Assembly (NCBI GenBank): GCA_034008185.1
Contig: CM067082.1
Location: forward strand, 122,823,988 to 122,887,987
Direction: 5' to 3'
DNA from: Gorsachius magnificus
Taxonomy: Eukaryota; Chordata; Aves; Pelecaniformes; Ardeidae
Length of the DNA stretch: 64,000 bases
Under the pieces are notes generated by a model. It saw only the letters and a list, made by a program, of their open reading frames with translations. It was not told where the DNA came from and did no database searches. The translations under genes and the position numbers were made by a program. Shown here piece after piece: positions 39,201 through 51,700 of the stretch; positions within the stretch are counted from its first letter, which is position 1, and each line of letters begins with the position of its first letter.

Positions 39201-40660
39201 GATGAATTCCATACCAGTTCTGTAATCAATATATCTTCTTCTCCCCAAACAGAATTACCCCATGCAAGAGGAAAAACTTACTGACCTGAGAGGTTTTTAT
39301 AAATTCTAAGACCATCACAGTGTTTACAGCAAGAAACTTCCAGTCTGTGTCTCTCAAAGTGATTTTTCCTGTGATAATACCGTTTTCCTCAGTGCAGGGT
39401 ATCGATAAAAGATGAAAGAGGTAGTTTCCCTGTTTTCTAGTGTTATTTCATGTTCAGTAATAGATTGCAATTTATACCTCATCTCTCATTTTTGTCTCTC
39501 AAGTCACCAATCCATAGACATTGACAATCCTTTGCTGCTGAGCTGCCAGTGATTCAGAACCTGTAACACCACTTTTCACAACCTGACCCTTCCTAAACGG
39601 ATTGTAACCGATGGTTTTAACATTCTGATCAAGTAAAATTTTCCCCTTGGTTTCATTAAGGCCATCTTGAAGTTGAATGTATGCTCATAAAAGATCATTT
39701 CCAGTTCCTTCTGTTATTGCCTAGACCCCTGGCATTAGTGTACAAGCAATTAAAGAATTTATTCTCTTAATGTCCCTGGGTGTCTTGATTAATTTTGTTC
39801 TTGACATATTAATTTTTTCTGCTAAATGAATGTTCATTTGTTCCCTCATTTTGTTCTCCCGTTTTGTTCTTAATTTAGTGATCCCCCGTCCAGGTTCAGC
39901 AGACTGCACCTGGGGAAAATTGCTTCTGCTGCTGCTGAGGTGGAAGCCATCCAAATTACACTGGCCTCTTCCTACAGAAGTGGGGCCCCAAAGCCAAGTG
40001 CTCCTCCTTTGCACACTTTGTACACAAAGTGGTTCACTTCAGAATCTTTAATCGTTGGCTTCTTTAGCTCAAAGAGTACGAAGGATCTCCAATAAAATAA
40101 CCTGGGTGTTTGTCTCCTAAGGACTGCCCCAGGCTAGGCACCAAGCTGCTGGTTTTTACTGCATGGCAGTAATTCATGTATATCAGATGGAGGGTGGAAA
40201 ATCAGAGCCAGTTTCAAGAAAAGTGACATTGCTGTTTGGTGCGAAACACCATGCTAGCCTATCCCACCCTCTCACAGCTCACCGCTCACTTGGAGTAGAC
40301 TGATTTCAAGCGAGCTATCTCTAGCTTCCAGCTGGCGAGCTAGCCCTTTCCCTTCGCTTCTGCTTTAGTTTAGAGCAGTGCAAATCCAGAGTCCTTCAGC
40401 TGAAATCTCTGCAGTGACTCAAGTGCACAAGTGGCATTAGGAAGAGCAAGTCTTTGCTCCCCCAAGCGATTTTGTCTCAATTTGTTACTGTGGGATAGTT
40501 GGTTGGTGTAGCTTCTCTTGAGTCCACAAAACAGTTTATCCCAGCAGAGAGGCAGGCTGCGACTCCGGTGCACACCGCCTGGCCTGCTCCTTTTCATGCA
40601 GGAGAGGACCCCTCTGGAGCATAGACCTTAGCCACATTCCCTGCAAAGCAGGTTCAAGAC
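30271..40660. other. Non-coding, unique, 10.4 kb
   Basis: The left end (30271-30360) is locally CpG-rich and contains a 13-base tandem pair, GTGAAATAGCGGC at 30314-30326 and GTGAAATAGCAGC at 30327-30339. A degenerate 12-13 base tandem occurs at about 37751-37793 (units built on GTCCAGATGAAAG). The rest is unique, mostly AT-rich sequence with no recognisable gene. Confidence 0.5.
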
Positions 40661-41660
40661 TTTTCAGCCGTGCCAAGCTTGAACGTGGGCTGCCTCCGCC
40701 AAAGGAGAAGGAAGGGGAATCGTACAAGCATGCCTGGGCTGAGTGCCCAGCACCAGCCGTGGGGGCCAGGGTTTCCTGCTGCTGCTGCTGCCTCTGGCTG
40801 GGACAAAGGGTGCGGGGGACATTACCAGGGTGCCAGGAGGTGCTTCGTCCCTTTCTCTGCTCCTCCACACCAGCAGCGGCTGCTCCCTCACGCATCCCAA
40901 ATGCTCTCTTGGCGGTGGCGGTGACAGCAGAGCTGGCAGCCCGGCTCCCCAGCCCTCTGGCAGAGGCGAAGGAGGCAGCGGGACGTGGGCTCATTTCCTT
41001 CCACAGATGAGCAACTGCTTACCCTGGCTCTGTCTAGACCTGGCCTTGGTCTTACGACTGTAAATTTAGTTTTCTGAAGAGTGCTGGCCAAAGCTTCTTC
41101 CTTCTAAAATCTCTCTTAATGCCCTGCGGTTATTTTGCAGGCCATGCATCACACTGCTGTTCTTTTGGTGCCCAACAGCATGCTGCAGTTCAATTTTTAA
41201 GGATCCTTCCTTAAAATAAACAAACATCAACGACCCTGTCTCAGGCCCCCCTGCAGCACTCTCAGAGATTGGATTTGTGCCTCTGGTCCCAAGCAGGGAG
41301 TTAAAGAAATGGATTTAAAGGAGAGATCTTTATCAGAAAGGGGGGAGAGGGAGGGGACAATAACATCAATTTGGAAGCCTGGACACACCAGGGCAAGCAG
41401 CCCTTGGAAAGCCTTAGCCAGGGCAAGGCTTCCCTGCCGCTGGGAGGCTCCCGGAGGAAACCGGCCCCCGACCTTCCTTCCAACCCACCCTCCCCACCGC
41501 TTGCTGCTGCAGATTCCCACCAGTGGGAGGGATGCTCTGCACCGCAGAAGAGGGTGTCTGGTTTCTGGGACTATCCAAAATCGAGGCAGGCATTGTTCTA
41601 CCGCTGGGAAGGGAGGTCCCAACCGCTGTTTCTGCTAAACCTGCTCATCGTCCATCACTA
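40661..41660. other. GC-rich block with (CTG)5, no gene recognised
   Basis: About 1 kb of elevated GC with scattered CpGs contains (CTG)5 at 40776-40790. Long frames appear on both strands in several phases together (for example minus 40536-40994 and plus 40743-41063), which is the signature of stop-codon-poor GC-rich DNA and not of one real exon. The translated products are low-complexity in Ala, Ser, Gly and Pro and match no family I know. Confidence 0.5.
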
Positions 41661-44020
41661 GTGGTGTTTTTCCCTCTCGCTGAGTTTGCTGATGGTTCCT
41701 CTCCTGCCTCTGCCTGTTGCGAGTCATTCCCTCTTGCTGCGTTTGTCATTAACCTCTCTCAATAGCCGTGGCCCCACAAACTGCTGTAGCTAACCATGTT
41801 TGCTGATGGTTTATCAGGCAATTTGCTGGTTGCTGCATACCTTAGCCTCTGCCTTTGCTTTCCTCTTTTAAGTCTTCCCGCAAGCCCTGCAGCGTTTCAG
41901 TAGTTTTAGAAGATGTGATGACATGCTGAATCCAAATGGAGCCTTTCCCCACCTTGAACAAGTGAAAGAAAATCCTCTGAGGCCCCTCTCTGCCCAACAT
42001 TTCTTCTCCTGGTGCCATGGGCTTCGGAAGATCCTTCCCACTGGGGCAACGCTAAACCCAAATGTGCTGACCTGCATTGTTGAGCTGAGGGAGGCTGGCA
42101 GGGCTCTGGCTGTCTCAGCTGAGGGTTTGTCCCAGTGAGCATCTTGAAGATGAAAAATACAGTCAATTAAATGGATGGAAGTCATCACCATGGTGACATC
42201 TTAGCACAGAACTGAAGTGATGAACAGTTTGCTGCTTGAAAGATGTTCATCAGATAGTTGGGTCTCCTAAAAATCTAGAATGAAATGAAAATCACAAGGT
42301 CAAAAGTAAAAGTGCTATGTCATTTCCCTGTAATCAGAAAGGATATTTATAGACAAAAATATTTTCTTAATCATGGCTCCAGCTGAAGTAAAAAAAAAAA
42401 AAGTAGCATGACAGGAAATTAATGCTGGAAAAATAACAATTAGCTCCAAGAATACATGAATGTAAAAATAAATTTCAGCCTGCTGTCATTTAAATTTCAT
42501 TGTATTTCAGGCATGGATAAACAAGGTCAGCTCCCTAAGCTCTGATTCTGGTTTCTTGGTCTCAGACAATCTCCATTACAAATATTTCCCTGCATTTTAG
42601 ACTTGTGAACCATTTCTTTTAATAATGGGACAGAATGGATAGCTCAGGTGATTAAGTGATATTGAGTTTTTCAGCTATATAGGAAAATACGATGGTGATT
42701 ACCAGAGTGAGGCTTGGATACATACATTATTATTTTATTCCTTTTACTAAAGATAACTTTAGGGCCCTTTTCAGCCTCTAGGTAGCTAAAAATTCAAAGT
42801 ACCTACTTCAGCCCTATGCAGCAGTCCAAGCAAACAAATGGTCCTGAAGTTTAGTTGTGATGGCTTGTTTTTCATCAAAGATGGGAATGAATTTTGGAGT
42901 CAGGGAAGAGAGAAACCTCCCTTTCCTTTGACTGCCCTGACGATACCACTTCTGTAGGATCACAAAAGAAATAAGGGTGTTACCTAATGAAAGCCAGCAG
43001 GTTTTTATCACTACTTGCATTTTTTTTTTCACTTTGTTCCTTGTATTTCCAGATTTTCCAGGACAGCTGAGGCTATGTTACACTTGGGATTTAAAGTTAG
43101 AGGAAACAATGAAAGTCAAATATGATGCTTCCAAATCCATGGGCTAAAAGGAGGGCAGTGTGGTTAGTAGGGGACTTGTATTGCTAGAGCTAAAAAAGCA
43201 TGGGACTGAAGAGATCATGGGCAGATCGGGGCTGGCAGGGCAAAGCTCTGTTATCTGCAAGGCTTTCTCTTCTCTCTAAAGGAGACCTTGCACTCTGCCA
43301 TGCTCTGTCATACATAGGCATAGATGTATACATAAGCAAATTAATTACATGTAAGTAAATTAATTCATGCATCACGTCCATTGGGGGAGTGGGATGGTAA
43401 GGAAGCTGAGGAAAGTCTTGCATATATAAAAGTCCACATTCTGCTTCTGTGCAGTTGCCAGCTGGAAGCTGATGATCTCCTTTAGTTTTTGAACCGGCTG
43501 CAAAACACCCTTCAGATTTCCCCTCAGGCCTTTTGAGAAAGAATGTCGAGAGGCAGGTTTTTCTCTTTGAAAAGCCTTAATGTTCCTTTTTGACTGCTAA
43601 GAAGCATAGTGAATGAAAGGGTCCAAAATGCTTGCTCCTGACGGGACCATTTAGCAGAATTCCCAGCCCCTCCATCCCTTTAGTGAATTGTTGTTTAGAA
43701 AGGCATCTTTCAGCTGCTGCAGATGTGCTGCTCTGTCAGTTATCAGGCTTAAATGGTAGGGCTTACACAGTTTTGTCTCCAGCACATTCTACTATAAACT
43801 TCTTTACCTCTTCCTTAATGGCTTCCTAATGTATCTTAGTGAAAGATGGATATCCCGTACTCTCTTTTAAACACCTCATTCCTTAGATATTTTATCTTGA
43901 CAGTTCTGCCTTCCACAGCTGGCAGTTTCCCAAACACAGAAGCACATTTTTGTCTCTTGTAGGCCTACCATGACTAAATGTTATCATGGCAATTTTGTAC
44001 TTGAGGTTATCATTGTGTAG
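41661..44020. other. Non-coding, unique
   Basis: No gene is recognised. There is a run of 13 A at 42390-42402. A TATA-like sequence, TATATAAAA, at 43423-43431 has no GC box, CpG enrichment or good reading frame beside it. Confidence 0.5.
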
Positions 44021-44174
44021 CACCGCGACTGCTACTTGTCAGCTTCTTCCGCACAGCACAGGGGCGGCAGCAGAACGGAGACGTATATAAAGCTGTAGCA
44101 TAGACACCAAGAGCCCTTAACACGGTATCAAATTAGCACACGTTAAAAAGCTCGCCTCAGGTGGGCCTACCAAC
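44021..44174 (+). promoter_or_regulatory. Candidate TATA-box promoter with GC box
   Basis: A GC box core, GGGGCGGC, at 44061-44068 lies about 16 bases upstream of a canonical TATA box, TATATAAAG, at 44084-44092. The segment 44021-44280 holds 15 CpGs by direct count, well above its surroundings. A start site about 30 bases downstream of the TATA box would fall near 44115, leaving a 5' leader of about 60 bases before the ATG at 44175. Each element alone is common by chance. The case rests on their order, spacing and the CpG enrichment. Confidence 0.35.
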
Positions 44175-44345
44175 ATGGAGCGGCGGCTGCCCTGCACCAA
44201 GGCGGGTGTTCCAGATGGGGCACTCTGTGCAAGTGCGTACCTCATCAGATGCCCTGGGGTGCTTGCGGAGATACGGGTAACCTCCCCATTTATCTGCTTC
44301 CCTGAGAGAAACCAGTTGCCACTCCCGAGTCGTGCAAAGCAGTAA
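44175..44345 (+). CDS. Candidate small ORF or first coding exon, unknown product
   Basis: The ATG at 44175 has A at -3 and G at +4, the favoured vertebrate context, and is the first such start downstream of the TATA box. The frame runs 56 codons to TAA at 44343-44345. It begins MERRLPCTKAG and shows no recognisable domain or signal peptide. A possible splice donor, CGG then GTAACC, follows position 44276. If it is used, the coding part of the exon is 102 bases (34 codons) and ends in phase 0. The frame also overlaps chance frames on the minus strand. I do not recognise the product. Confidence 0.2.
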   Translation: MERRLPCTKAGVPDGALCASAYLIRCPGVLAEIRVTSPFICFPERNQLPLPSRAKQ

Positions 44346-47300
44346 TTGAGGAAATGCTTCAAGATAGATATGCACCATGGTTAGCATCCGTAGGAGTAAT
44401 GCCTATCTCTGCTTTTTCCATGCAGCTGAATTTGCTTTAATTTTGCAAAAATTAGGAGAACAGGATGAATATCTGGTCTCACTTCCAGTTACGGGAATTT
44501 TATACAGAGCAATTCCTGCACATGCTTTTTTAAAAACATGTACCTAAAGAAATGGATGAACTATGTTGTGCCACCCTGATCCACAGTGCAACCTTATTGC
44601 TGACATGCTAAGCCTGAATATTTGAACTCGATATTCATTAGGTATTTGAAGAGTAGCTTGAGTTTTGAGATGTTCCTTTTTTTTTTTCATTTTCAAAGCG
44701 ATTACGATAAAATCAGTACTTTTTAGTATTTTGAGGTGATACATGGTACTTGCCAAAGCTTGGACTTTGCCATTTCTCCCCCATAGCAGTATCTCCCATG
44801 TAGCACCTCAAGCTGACATCTTATTTATATTTTAAGTAAACTAAACAGAAACGCAAAATGTGTTTATTAACAACGTTATAAGTCCCCATTGCAAAATCCT
44901 AAACTGGATGGAAAATAGAATAAAAAAGCAAACCTGTGCAGCTACAAAAATGTAATTCAGACCCATAATGGGTCTGTTGGCCCATAATGAAAGGTATGAG
45001 TCTATGAGGGGGAGAACATTGAGATCAGTGCTGCTCAGGGAGATGTGCTTCAGCTCTGAAATGCTGACAGTTCAGAAAAACTTCATTTTTCCTCATCAGT
45101 GCCAAGTTTTAAAGTTTTCAATTTTGGCTTTCATCAAGAAATCCAATCATCATCCCTTTTTCTAAAAGGCCAGCACTTCTGAAAAAGACCTCAGGATTTT
45201 GTGTGCTCCACTGGACAAAATACCATAAATTTCTCAAGTTTATCTTTCCACACCTGTGTTGTTGAGAGGAGGGGAATGCAGCCAGCGAGCACCTATATGC
45301 CTATAGTGGCAGCCTATACTATAATAGCACATTCATAATGAAATCGACTCTCAGTAAGAATTCTCATCCCGTGGCCACACTGACAAAAGTGACCAGTTCC
45401 ATATACATATACTAGCTGGGTACATTACCAGGTTTAATAGAAATACATTACGCTCCTTCCATGCCATACTTGCCGACAATTTGATATAAGCTTAAGGCAC
45501 TGCAAAGGTTTGTCTTCTCCCACAAAGAACATATACAACTTTTATATACAGTCACTCCACTGGAAAAATTAAAAAAACCCCTTTGTGTATTGGTGTGTAT
45601 GTGAGAAAAGAAAGCTCTCTCTTCTCTAAAGGAAGTAAGCCATAAATTTTTGAACCTATGCTCTGTTATCTGGAGCTGAGAGTTTCAGAAAGCTTATTTA
45701 CTTATATAATCCTAAATCCTGAGCTTTAATCACCCAAGGCACTTGTGTTTTAGGCACTATTTAAGAACAGCTATTACACAGACTTCAAATCAGGTACAAA
45801 GGTAAGGGGAAAACTATTCCTGCTTTTGCAATATTTATCATTTTTTCTGAAGAGTGTGGCTGCGGACGGTGAAATCCAGTTTCACAGGCCCTGACACTGG
45901 GCATACCATTAAGGGCTGGGCTGCAGACCCCCGTTTGCATGGTGGGGCAATGGGAAAGCACACCAAGCAGTTTGGTTTAAAAAAGCTGGATTACAGGCTC
46001 CTTGTGGAGAAACACCTCCCCCACTTTGCCAGAAAAAGGAATTCAGCAGCCTGGGGATGGGGAAAGGATCAATTGCCAGAAATTAGGCTGCCAACTCGCT
46101 TCCCCATGTTCTTTCTCATTATTGCTCAAATAACCATTTGTACTCACACCAGATGCTTGTTAATCAAGGCCAATTAGTCTATTTTGCTCAGAAAATTTCC
46201 AACCAGCAAGACAAATAGTTCAAATAGCACAGAGGTCAACCAAAGCAGGAGCACCGGTGACAGTTTCATGTGTGTTTAGCCAAATAGAAAGCAGACATGG
46301 CAAGGGCACACATGTACAGTTCCCACGTGTATTGCGTTGTATATTTACCCCAGGGTAACGAGCTGTACTCGCTCCGGTCAGCCAGAGATTTCAGACAGCA
46401 ATTCAGCCGCTTCAGGTGTTTGCCTGTGTGTTGATTTAGACTAATATCCTATGCTGATTTCCTAATCTAAGTTGCCCAAAATGTCACGGCAAATAAGGCT
46501 GAAAGGTAATAATATTAAACAAGATCTTCAGGGGTACTTTCTCAGATGAGTACCCTGAGAACAAGGTCAGCCCAGACACTGCAGCCCAGCCAGCCGTCCA
46601 TCTGCAGCTTGCCCCGGGGAATTCTCTCTCCCCCCTTTTGCAATCCCATGGCAACCATCCAACAACCTGACAGCTTTAAATCTTCTCCTGCATATGTCAA
46701 AGCAGGTTGAGAAGCCAGCAGGCTTGCTGTACTGCTCAGGTTTTCTAAAATTTGGTTTTTTAAGTGACATATGGTAACAGAAAGTAATGCAATCAGGCGA
46801 TACCGCTTTGCAGATCCGTCATGGCAAGAGGGGCCAAGAAAACACAAGAACACTCTGAATCTGACAACAGGGAAAGGTAGTTTGGGCTGTGCAAAGAACT
46901 ACACCGTCTTCCAAAAGTTCCTATTTCCGAAATGCGCTCTCTTTCTGGAGAGCTGGATATGAGAAAAGGAAGGCCCGGGATTTACTAGAGTTTCTTATTT
47001 CCTACCCGTTATAAGCCTGTGGTACTGAAAAGTTTCTGGTGGGGGGAGCTTTGCAAACACAGACATAAAACACATCATTATTCCTGTTTTTATTTGAAAT
47101 TGCCCATAATAAGAGTAATTTTCTCAGTATTTGTCAGTGAGTTTCAATTTCATACAGTCACAATATATTCATGCTTGAAAATTACTTTTCGCCGATAAAA
47201 GGACGTTAATTACCTTATTTTATCATGCTGTGCATTTTCTATTACATTAAATCAATAGAGCCATACATGACAATCTCAGTTAATACCAATATAACTCATA

Positions 47301-47639
47301 GGTACTTAGTCATTTCTTTTGGTTGATGTAAGCTCGTTAATGCAACTCTGTTTTAGCCTAAGGCCCCCTCCCTCGCTTCGCAGAGAGATTGAATTCCGTG
47401 TTTATGTCTGTGTACTCTCATGACCTTATTTTCGGCACAACAAAAATTTTCTGTCCTAAGCAGACCAGGACCACCCAAAGTAATTTCTTTCAAGAACTGG
47501 GCTGTCCTCAAACATCAGTGGCCTCTCAAGATAAAAGGTCAGCATGTTAATTCACCACAGCCCAGATCCCAAATCTTTCCCCTTCTAGAAATGAAAGGCA
47601 TTTTTAAGAAGACCTCCTGCGCGTGAAGTTGTTTGCATT
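44346..47639. other. Non-coding, unique
   Basis: No gene is recognised. A 107-codon plus-strand frame at 45854-46177 has unremarkable composition, no known domain and no convincing flanking signals. No repeat was recognised. Confidence 0.5.
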
Positions 47640-48180
47640 TTTCTCCAGCGGGGTTGTTTGGAGAGGGTTGTCAGAGACTTTCTGAGCACACAGACCACAA
47701 AACAAAGATGTCTTGCCCTGCTGCTCGCCGGGGCTGCCAGGATTTTGCTCCTGTGCATAGGTGGGCACTGTACGTCAACCAGGGTGCTCCCAGGGAGGGA
47801 TGCGCAGGTGCCCAGGTAATTTGTCATCCCTGCACAGCTCGGCCCCTGCTGCCCCATGGGCAGCTTCTGATGGTTTGGGAAGGAGTGAGGGACACCCTGG
47901 GAAGCATTTCAAGGGACCACCACCCAGGGATGCCCCATGGCCAGCTGCTGCAGGAGCAGCCTCAACGGAGTGCTGGCATGGAGAGGAGGGGGCCGTGGGT
48001 TGCGTGTCACTAACATCCCCACTCTGTCCAACATCGGGGTGCCCCAGGGGAGTGGCCCCACGTAAGGGGTGCTGGTGATGCTGCAGGGCACAGGCTGGGA
48101 GCAAAGCACCTTGCCCCCTGCACCACCCAGACCCCGAGCCCAGAGGCAGGCAGCCGCAAAACCGAGCAGATGGAGAGGAA
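47640..48180. other. GC-rich block, no gene recognised
   Basis: This stretch is clearly more GC-rich than its neighbours. It gives simultaneous long frames in several phases on both strands (up to 160 codons on the minus strand, ending at 47909). CpG is present but not dense. No domain is recognisable in any frame. Confidence 0.5.
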
Positions 48181-48697
48181 TAAAAATGTGTTGTGTCCAT
48201 AATGCTGATCTATCTGTTTGCTCAAGGAAAAGGAATGAATATTCAAAAGTGGTAAAGGTGACAGCCCTACCGCACAGGCACATGCACACGCATTTGCACA
48301 ACCTAGTATTTGTGAATGGTCTCGCCCAGAGGAGGCTGGTTGTAAAGCAACTCTGGTATCTCATCACGGGTGTAAACTGAAGAATTTGCAAATTAGTTCC
48401 TGAAATATAGCTTGTAAAGCATAGATATTCATGTACATAACTATGTAGAGTATGTAACTGTATATAACTCTATAGATAAAAGCAGAGTCCTTATGTTGCA
48501 AGAAGTAAATAATCCTTTCCAAAATGCAACAATATGTGTCGATGTAAAACATGAACAGTTGAGTGCTCACTGAAGATGACTTTTAGAAGATTTATTTTAA
48601 GCTGCTTTTTCTTTCCCACCAGACTCTTTGAGTGCCATAGCATTAAATCTTAAATACTATGTGCGCGGAAGCATTCTTGTGTTTTTTGTCTTTTTCC

Positions 48698-48720
48698 TTT
48701 TTTTTTTGGGGGGGGGGGGG
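48698..48720. repeat. T10-G13 homopolymer junction
   Basis: Ten T are followed directly by thirteen G. The G run can form four-stranded structures between molecules or stack with nearby G runs, and is prone to length error in replication and sequencing. Its exact length should be treated with caution. Confidence 0.95.
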
Positions 48721-51700
48721 TGTGGAAATTCCAGCTGTACAAGCTACTTACATGTAATTGAGAGTGCATCATCATATGCTTCCCAGAAACTGGGCTAAGA
48801 AACACAGATGAGCGTTTCAGTGTTGCAAGAAATGTGCCCTACTGAACTTTTTGCTGAATTCCCTTCTTACAGGATAGATGTAATTTTGGACCTCAGTTTT
48901 CAAAAAGCTAATAGTCTAATTGTTTGTAGAATCAGTAAGTGCCTAGGAATAGCACATACAGAAAGATGTACTAGTTTTCAAATCCATACTGAGACCCATA
49001 TGACTGAAAACATCTACTGTATAATTTCCTATATATTTCATTTGAGAACAGCAGTTTGATTACTTTTCCATGAAATAAATTTAAAGTTTATTCACAGAAT
49101 TAGAAATTAATGTAATCTTAGTGAGAGGGAGAGAGAAGTAGTGAATTACATCCAAACTCCATTAAAGGTTGGAAGACTGTAATTTAATCTTGTAATCTGA
49201 TAAACCAAGACAAATGAGGCAATTGGCAAACAGGTATTTTAATCACAATACCTCTAGAAAACCACACAAATAACAAACACATGCCAGATCTGAAAGACAC
49301 ATCCATTTCAAAGTGCTGATTTAAGAAAAGCTGGCCAGTATGTGAACGATTGAATTGCCTCCATATTTCTGTCCCCCACGTATGCAGTATTTTCAGCTTC
49401 AGATCAAGAACATTGCCTTTAAAAATGGCAAAGGCAATATCCTAGAATGGCCACAACAGAAAGACAGTCTCTGCTACATGACAGAGTCATTAACCTAATA
49501 ATTTTTTCGTGGTTGTAAGTTAACCCCTGCAAGCTTTTGCCTTCAGCAGCTGCTGTGGATTAAAACTTTCCTTGGATTTGACTAACCCTTTGAAAAGTTT
49601 CATCTCGTAACAGGCAAATTTCTACCTCTAGCTTGTAGTCAGCATTTTATGAAACAGTTCCTATTGTTATGAAAATGTTTCTCTGCCTTTTTGTTAGGTG
49701 CTTTTCTTTCTAAACCCGGCTGTTGCTGTCTTTGCATTTTTCCGTTCAAAGGTCAGGTCAAAGGTACTGAATGGTTGACCATGGCTATGTGGAGTGTAAG
49801 TGAACCCAAGAATGGCCTTTCTGATTGATCATCTATTTAAACAGTGAGAGTGTTATGCCTTTGGATTAAAACGTAACCCAGGGCACTGGAAAAACCAGAG
49901 CTACTGGCTGTTTGTGAAATATGCATAGAGAACTTTCTATTGCACGCAGTGTTTGATGTGGATCTGAAATTCCATGTGAGCCTTCCAGGTCTTCTTCCCA
50001 TAACCTCTGCGAATGTCTTTCCCTTTGCTTCACATCTCATTATAAAATGATGTCTTTAATACAGTGCATTGGCAAGGAGTTACTGTATCTGCACAAAGAA
50101 CGTGTTAAATGTGAAATGCGCTTTTCAACACTACCTCCTAATTTAAGGCAATTAAGAAAAAAACCTGGCAACCTCAAGTCTTTCTCTTAACCAGGGCTTT
50201 ACTGAAGAGATTGGCTTGAATCCGGTTTGAGAGCTTACTACATTTCTGTAGGCACGGCATAATATTCTTTTTAGAAACTTGTCCTTGTCAAAAATAAATC
50301 TATTCTACATTTTATTCATGTGACAGTAGCTGATCTTAATTTTTGCTCTTGAGGTGTAATGTAGTACATTGCAGCAATGTAAAACAAAGAGAAAATCTGA
50401 TATAACCTGGGAACATCAAGCAGAATAAAGATCACTGCTAATGTTCACTCCCACCTTCTGCTGTATCATTACTTCTGCAGTTAAGTAGTTATAAAATAGC
50501 ATCCATGGCATTGGTACCTGTGCTTGTGCATTACAATATGACTTAATGAGACCTACTTTGATGTAGCAACTGCTGTTTTGAACAGTTTCTTTTACTTCTG
50601 AAGACAGAATGAAGTCATTATGAGCAGGGAGAGCATCATTTTCGAATTATTAATTTCGAAAGCTAAAAATGTCTCCAGACAATTCCAAGCAGCTGGGGCT
50701 GGGGCTCAGTGAGCTAACAGGGCATTTCTCACATCCTCTCTGCTGACTTTTCATTGTAACAGCCAAGATGACAACCCTAACTCTACAAGCCTCCTACTGA
50801 ATATTAAAACAAAATGGGATGGATCCTGCAAGAGTAAGGGGGCACCCGTGTCTCCTGTTGAAGTCAAACTATGAAAAAATACCAAGTCTTCAATACTTTT
50901 GTCCTGTTCTCTAGATTCCACTTTTATGAGCATGGAGGTTCCAGGTTGTGGCTTGACAGTTGCGCTTGCTGAGAGTGCCGTTATGCCACAGTAGCTGTTT
51001 AGGACAGCAGGACGCTGTACCCTGTCAAAAATTATTCTGATGACCTTGTCCATTGCACTGGAAAGCCCTTATAACAACACGAAAGGCGCAACAACTTGTT
51101 CTGGTTTAGCGACATTTCAGATCACTGCTTCCCAGCAAACAGGAGGCTATATGCAACGTGAAGCATTGGAGGGTTGGGCTGTATATGTCCGTGAACAGGG
51201 AGAGCATCTCTGAATGATAACTAGCATTAGTTGGCTGCAAGGGCTTTATAACTCAGGTGACTCTCCTACCTAAGCAGGTCATGACCATACCTTGGAGTGG
51301 TATCCACAAGTTAACGCTTGCTGCCAGTCAGGTCCTGGCATCAGCCCTTACCAGCCAATTACTCATTTTCCAAACAAGTTCTTTCATTGAAGCGCATGTG
51401 CTATCCATTGATCCATGTGACAATTAAGAGCCAGGAGGGCCTCAATGACCCATAGTTCTCTGACTGAGTTCTTGGTGCTTTGGGGACACAAGAGATATCA
51501 TTATGACATTAAAAAAACCCCCTTTCACTCCAAAAGGTCTTTGGACTGAGAACTAGTTGTGAATTTGTTGTTCATTAATTTTAGATCTGAACAGGATCAC
51601 TGTGACTTGACCTCTGATTTTATCTGTGTTGCTGCAGCTGGGGGGCAAAGTAGCAATGTAGGTTTTTTATTAGAAGACCATAATCTCAGGGAGAAAAGGA

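Noticed and set aside
40536..40994. 152-codon minus-strand frame, among the longest in the window
   Set aside because: It lies in GC-rich DNA where several other frames on both strands are open too. The product is low-complexity (Ala, Ser, Gln runs) and matches no family I know.
43423..43431. TATATAAAA as a second TATA box
   Set aside because: It has no GC box, no CpG enrichment and no useful frame downstream. TATA-like words are frequent in AT-rich DNA.
47909..48391. 160-codon minus-strand frame
   Set aside because: Same GC-rich pattern with competing frames. No domain and no supporting splice or promoter signals were seen.
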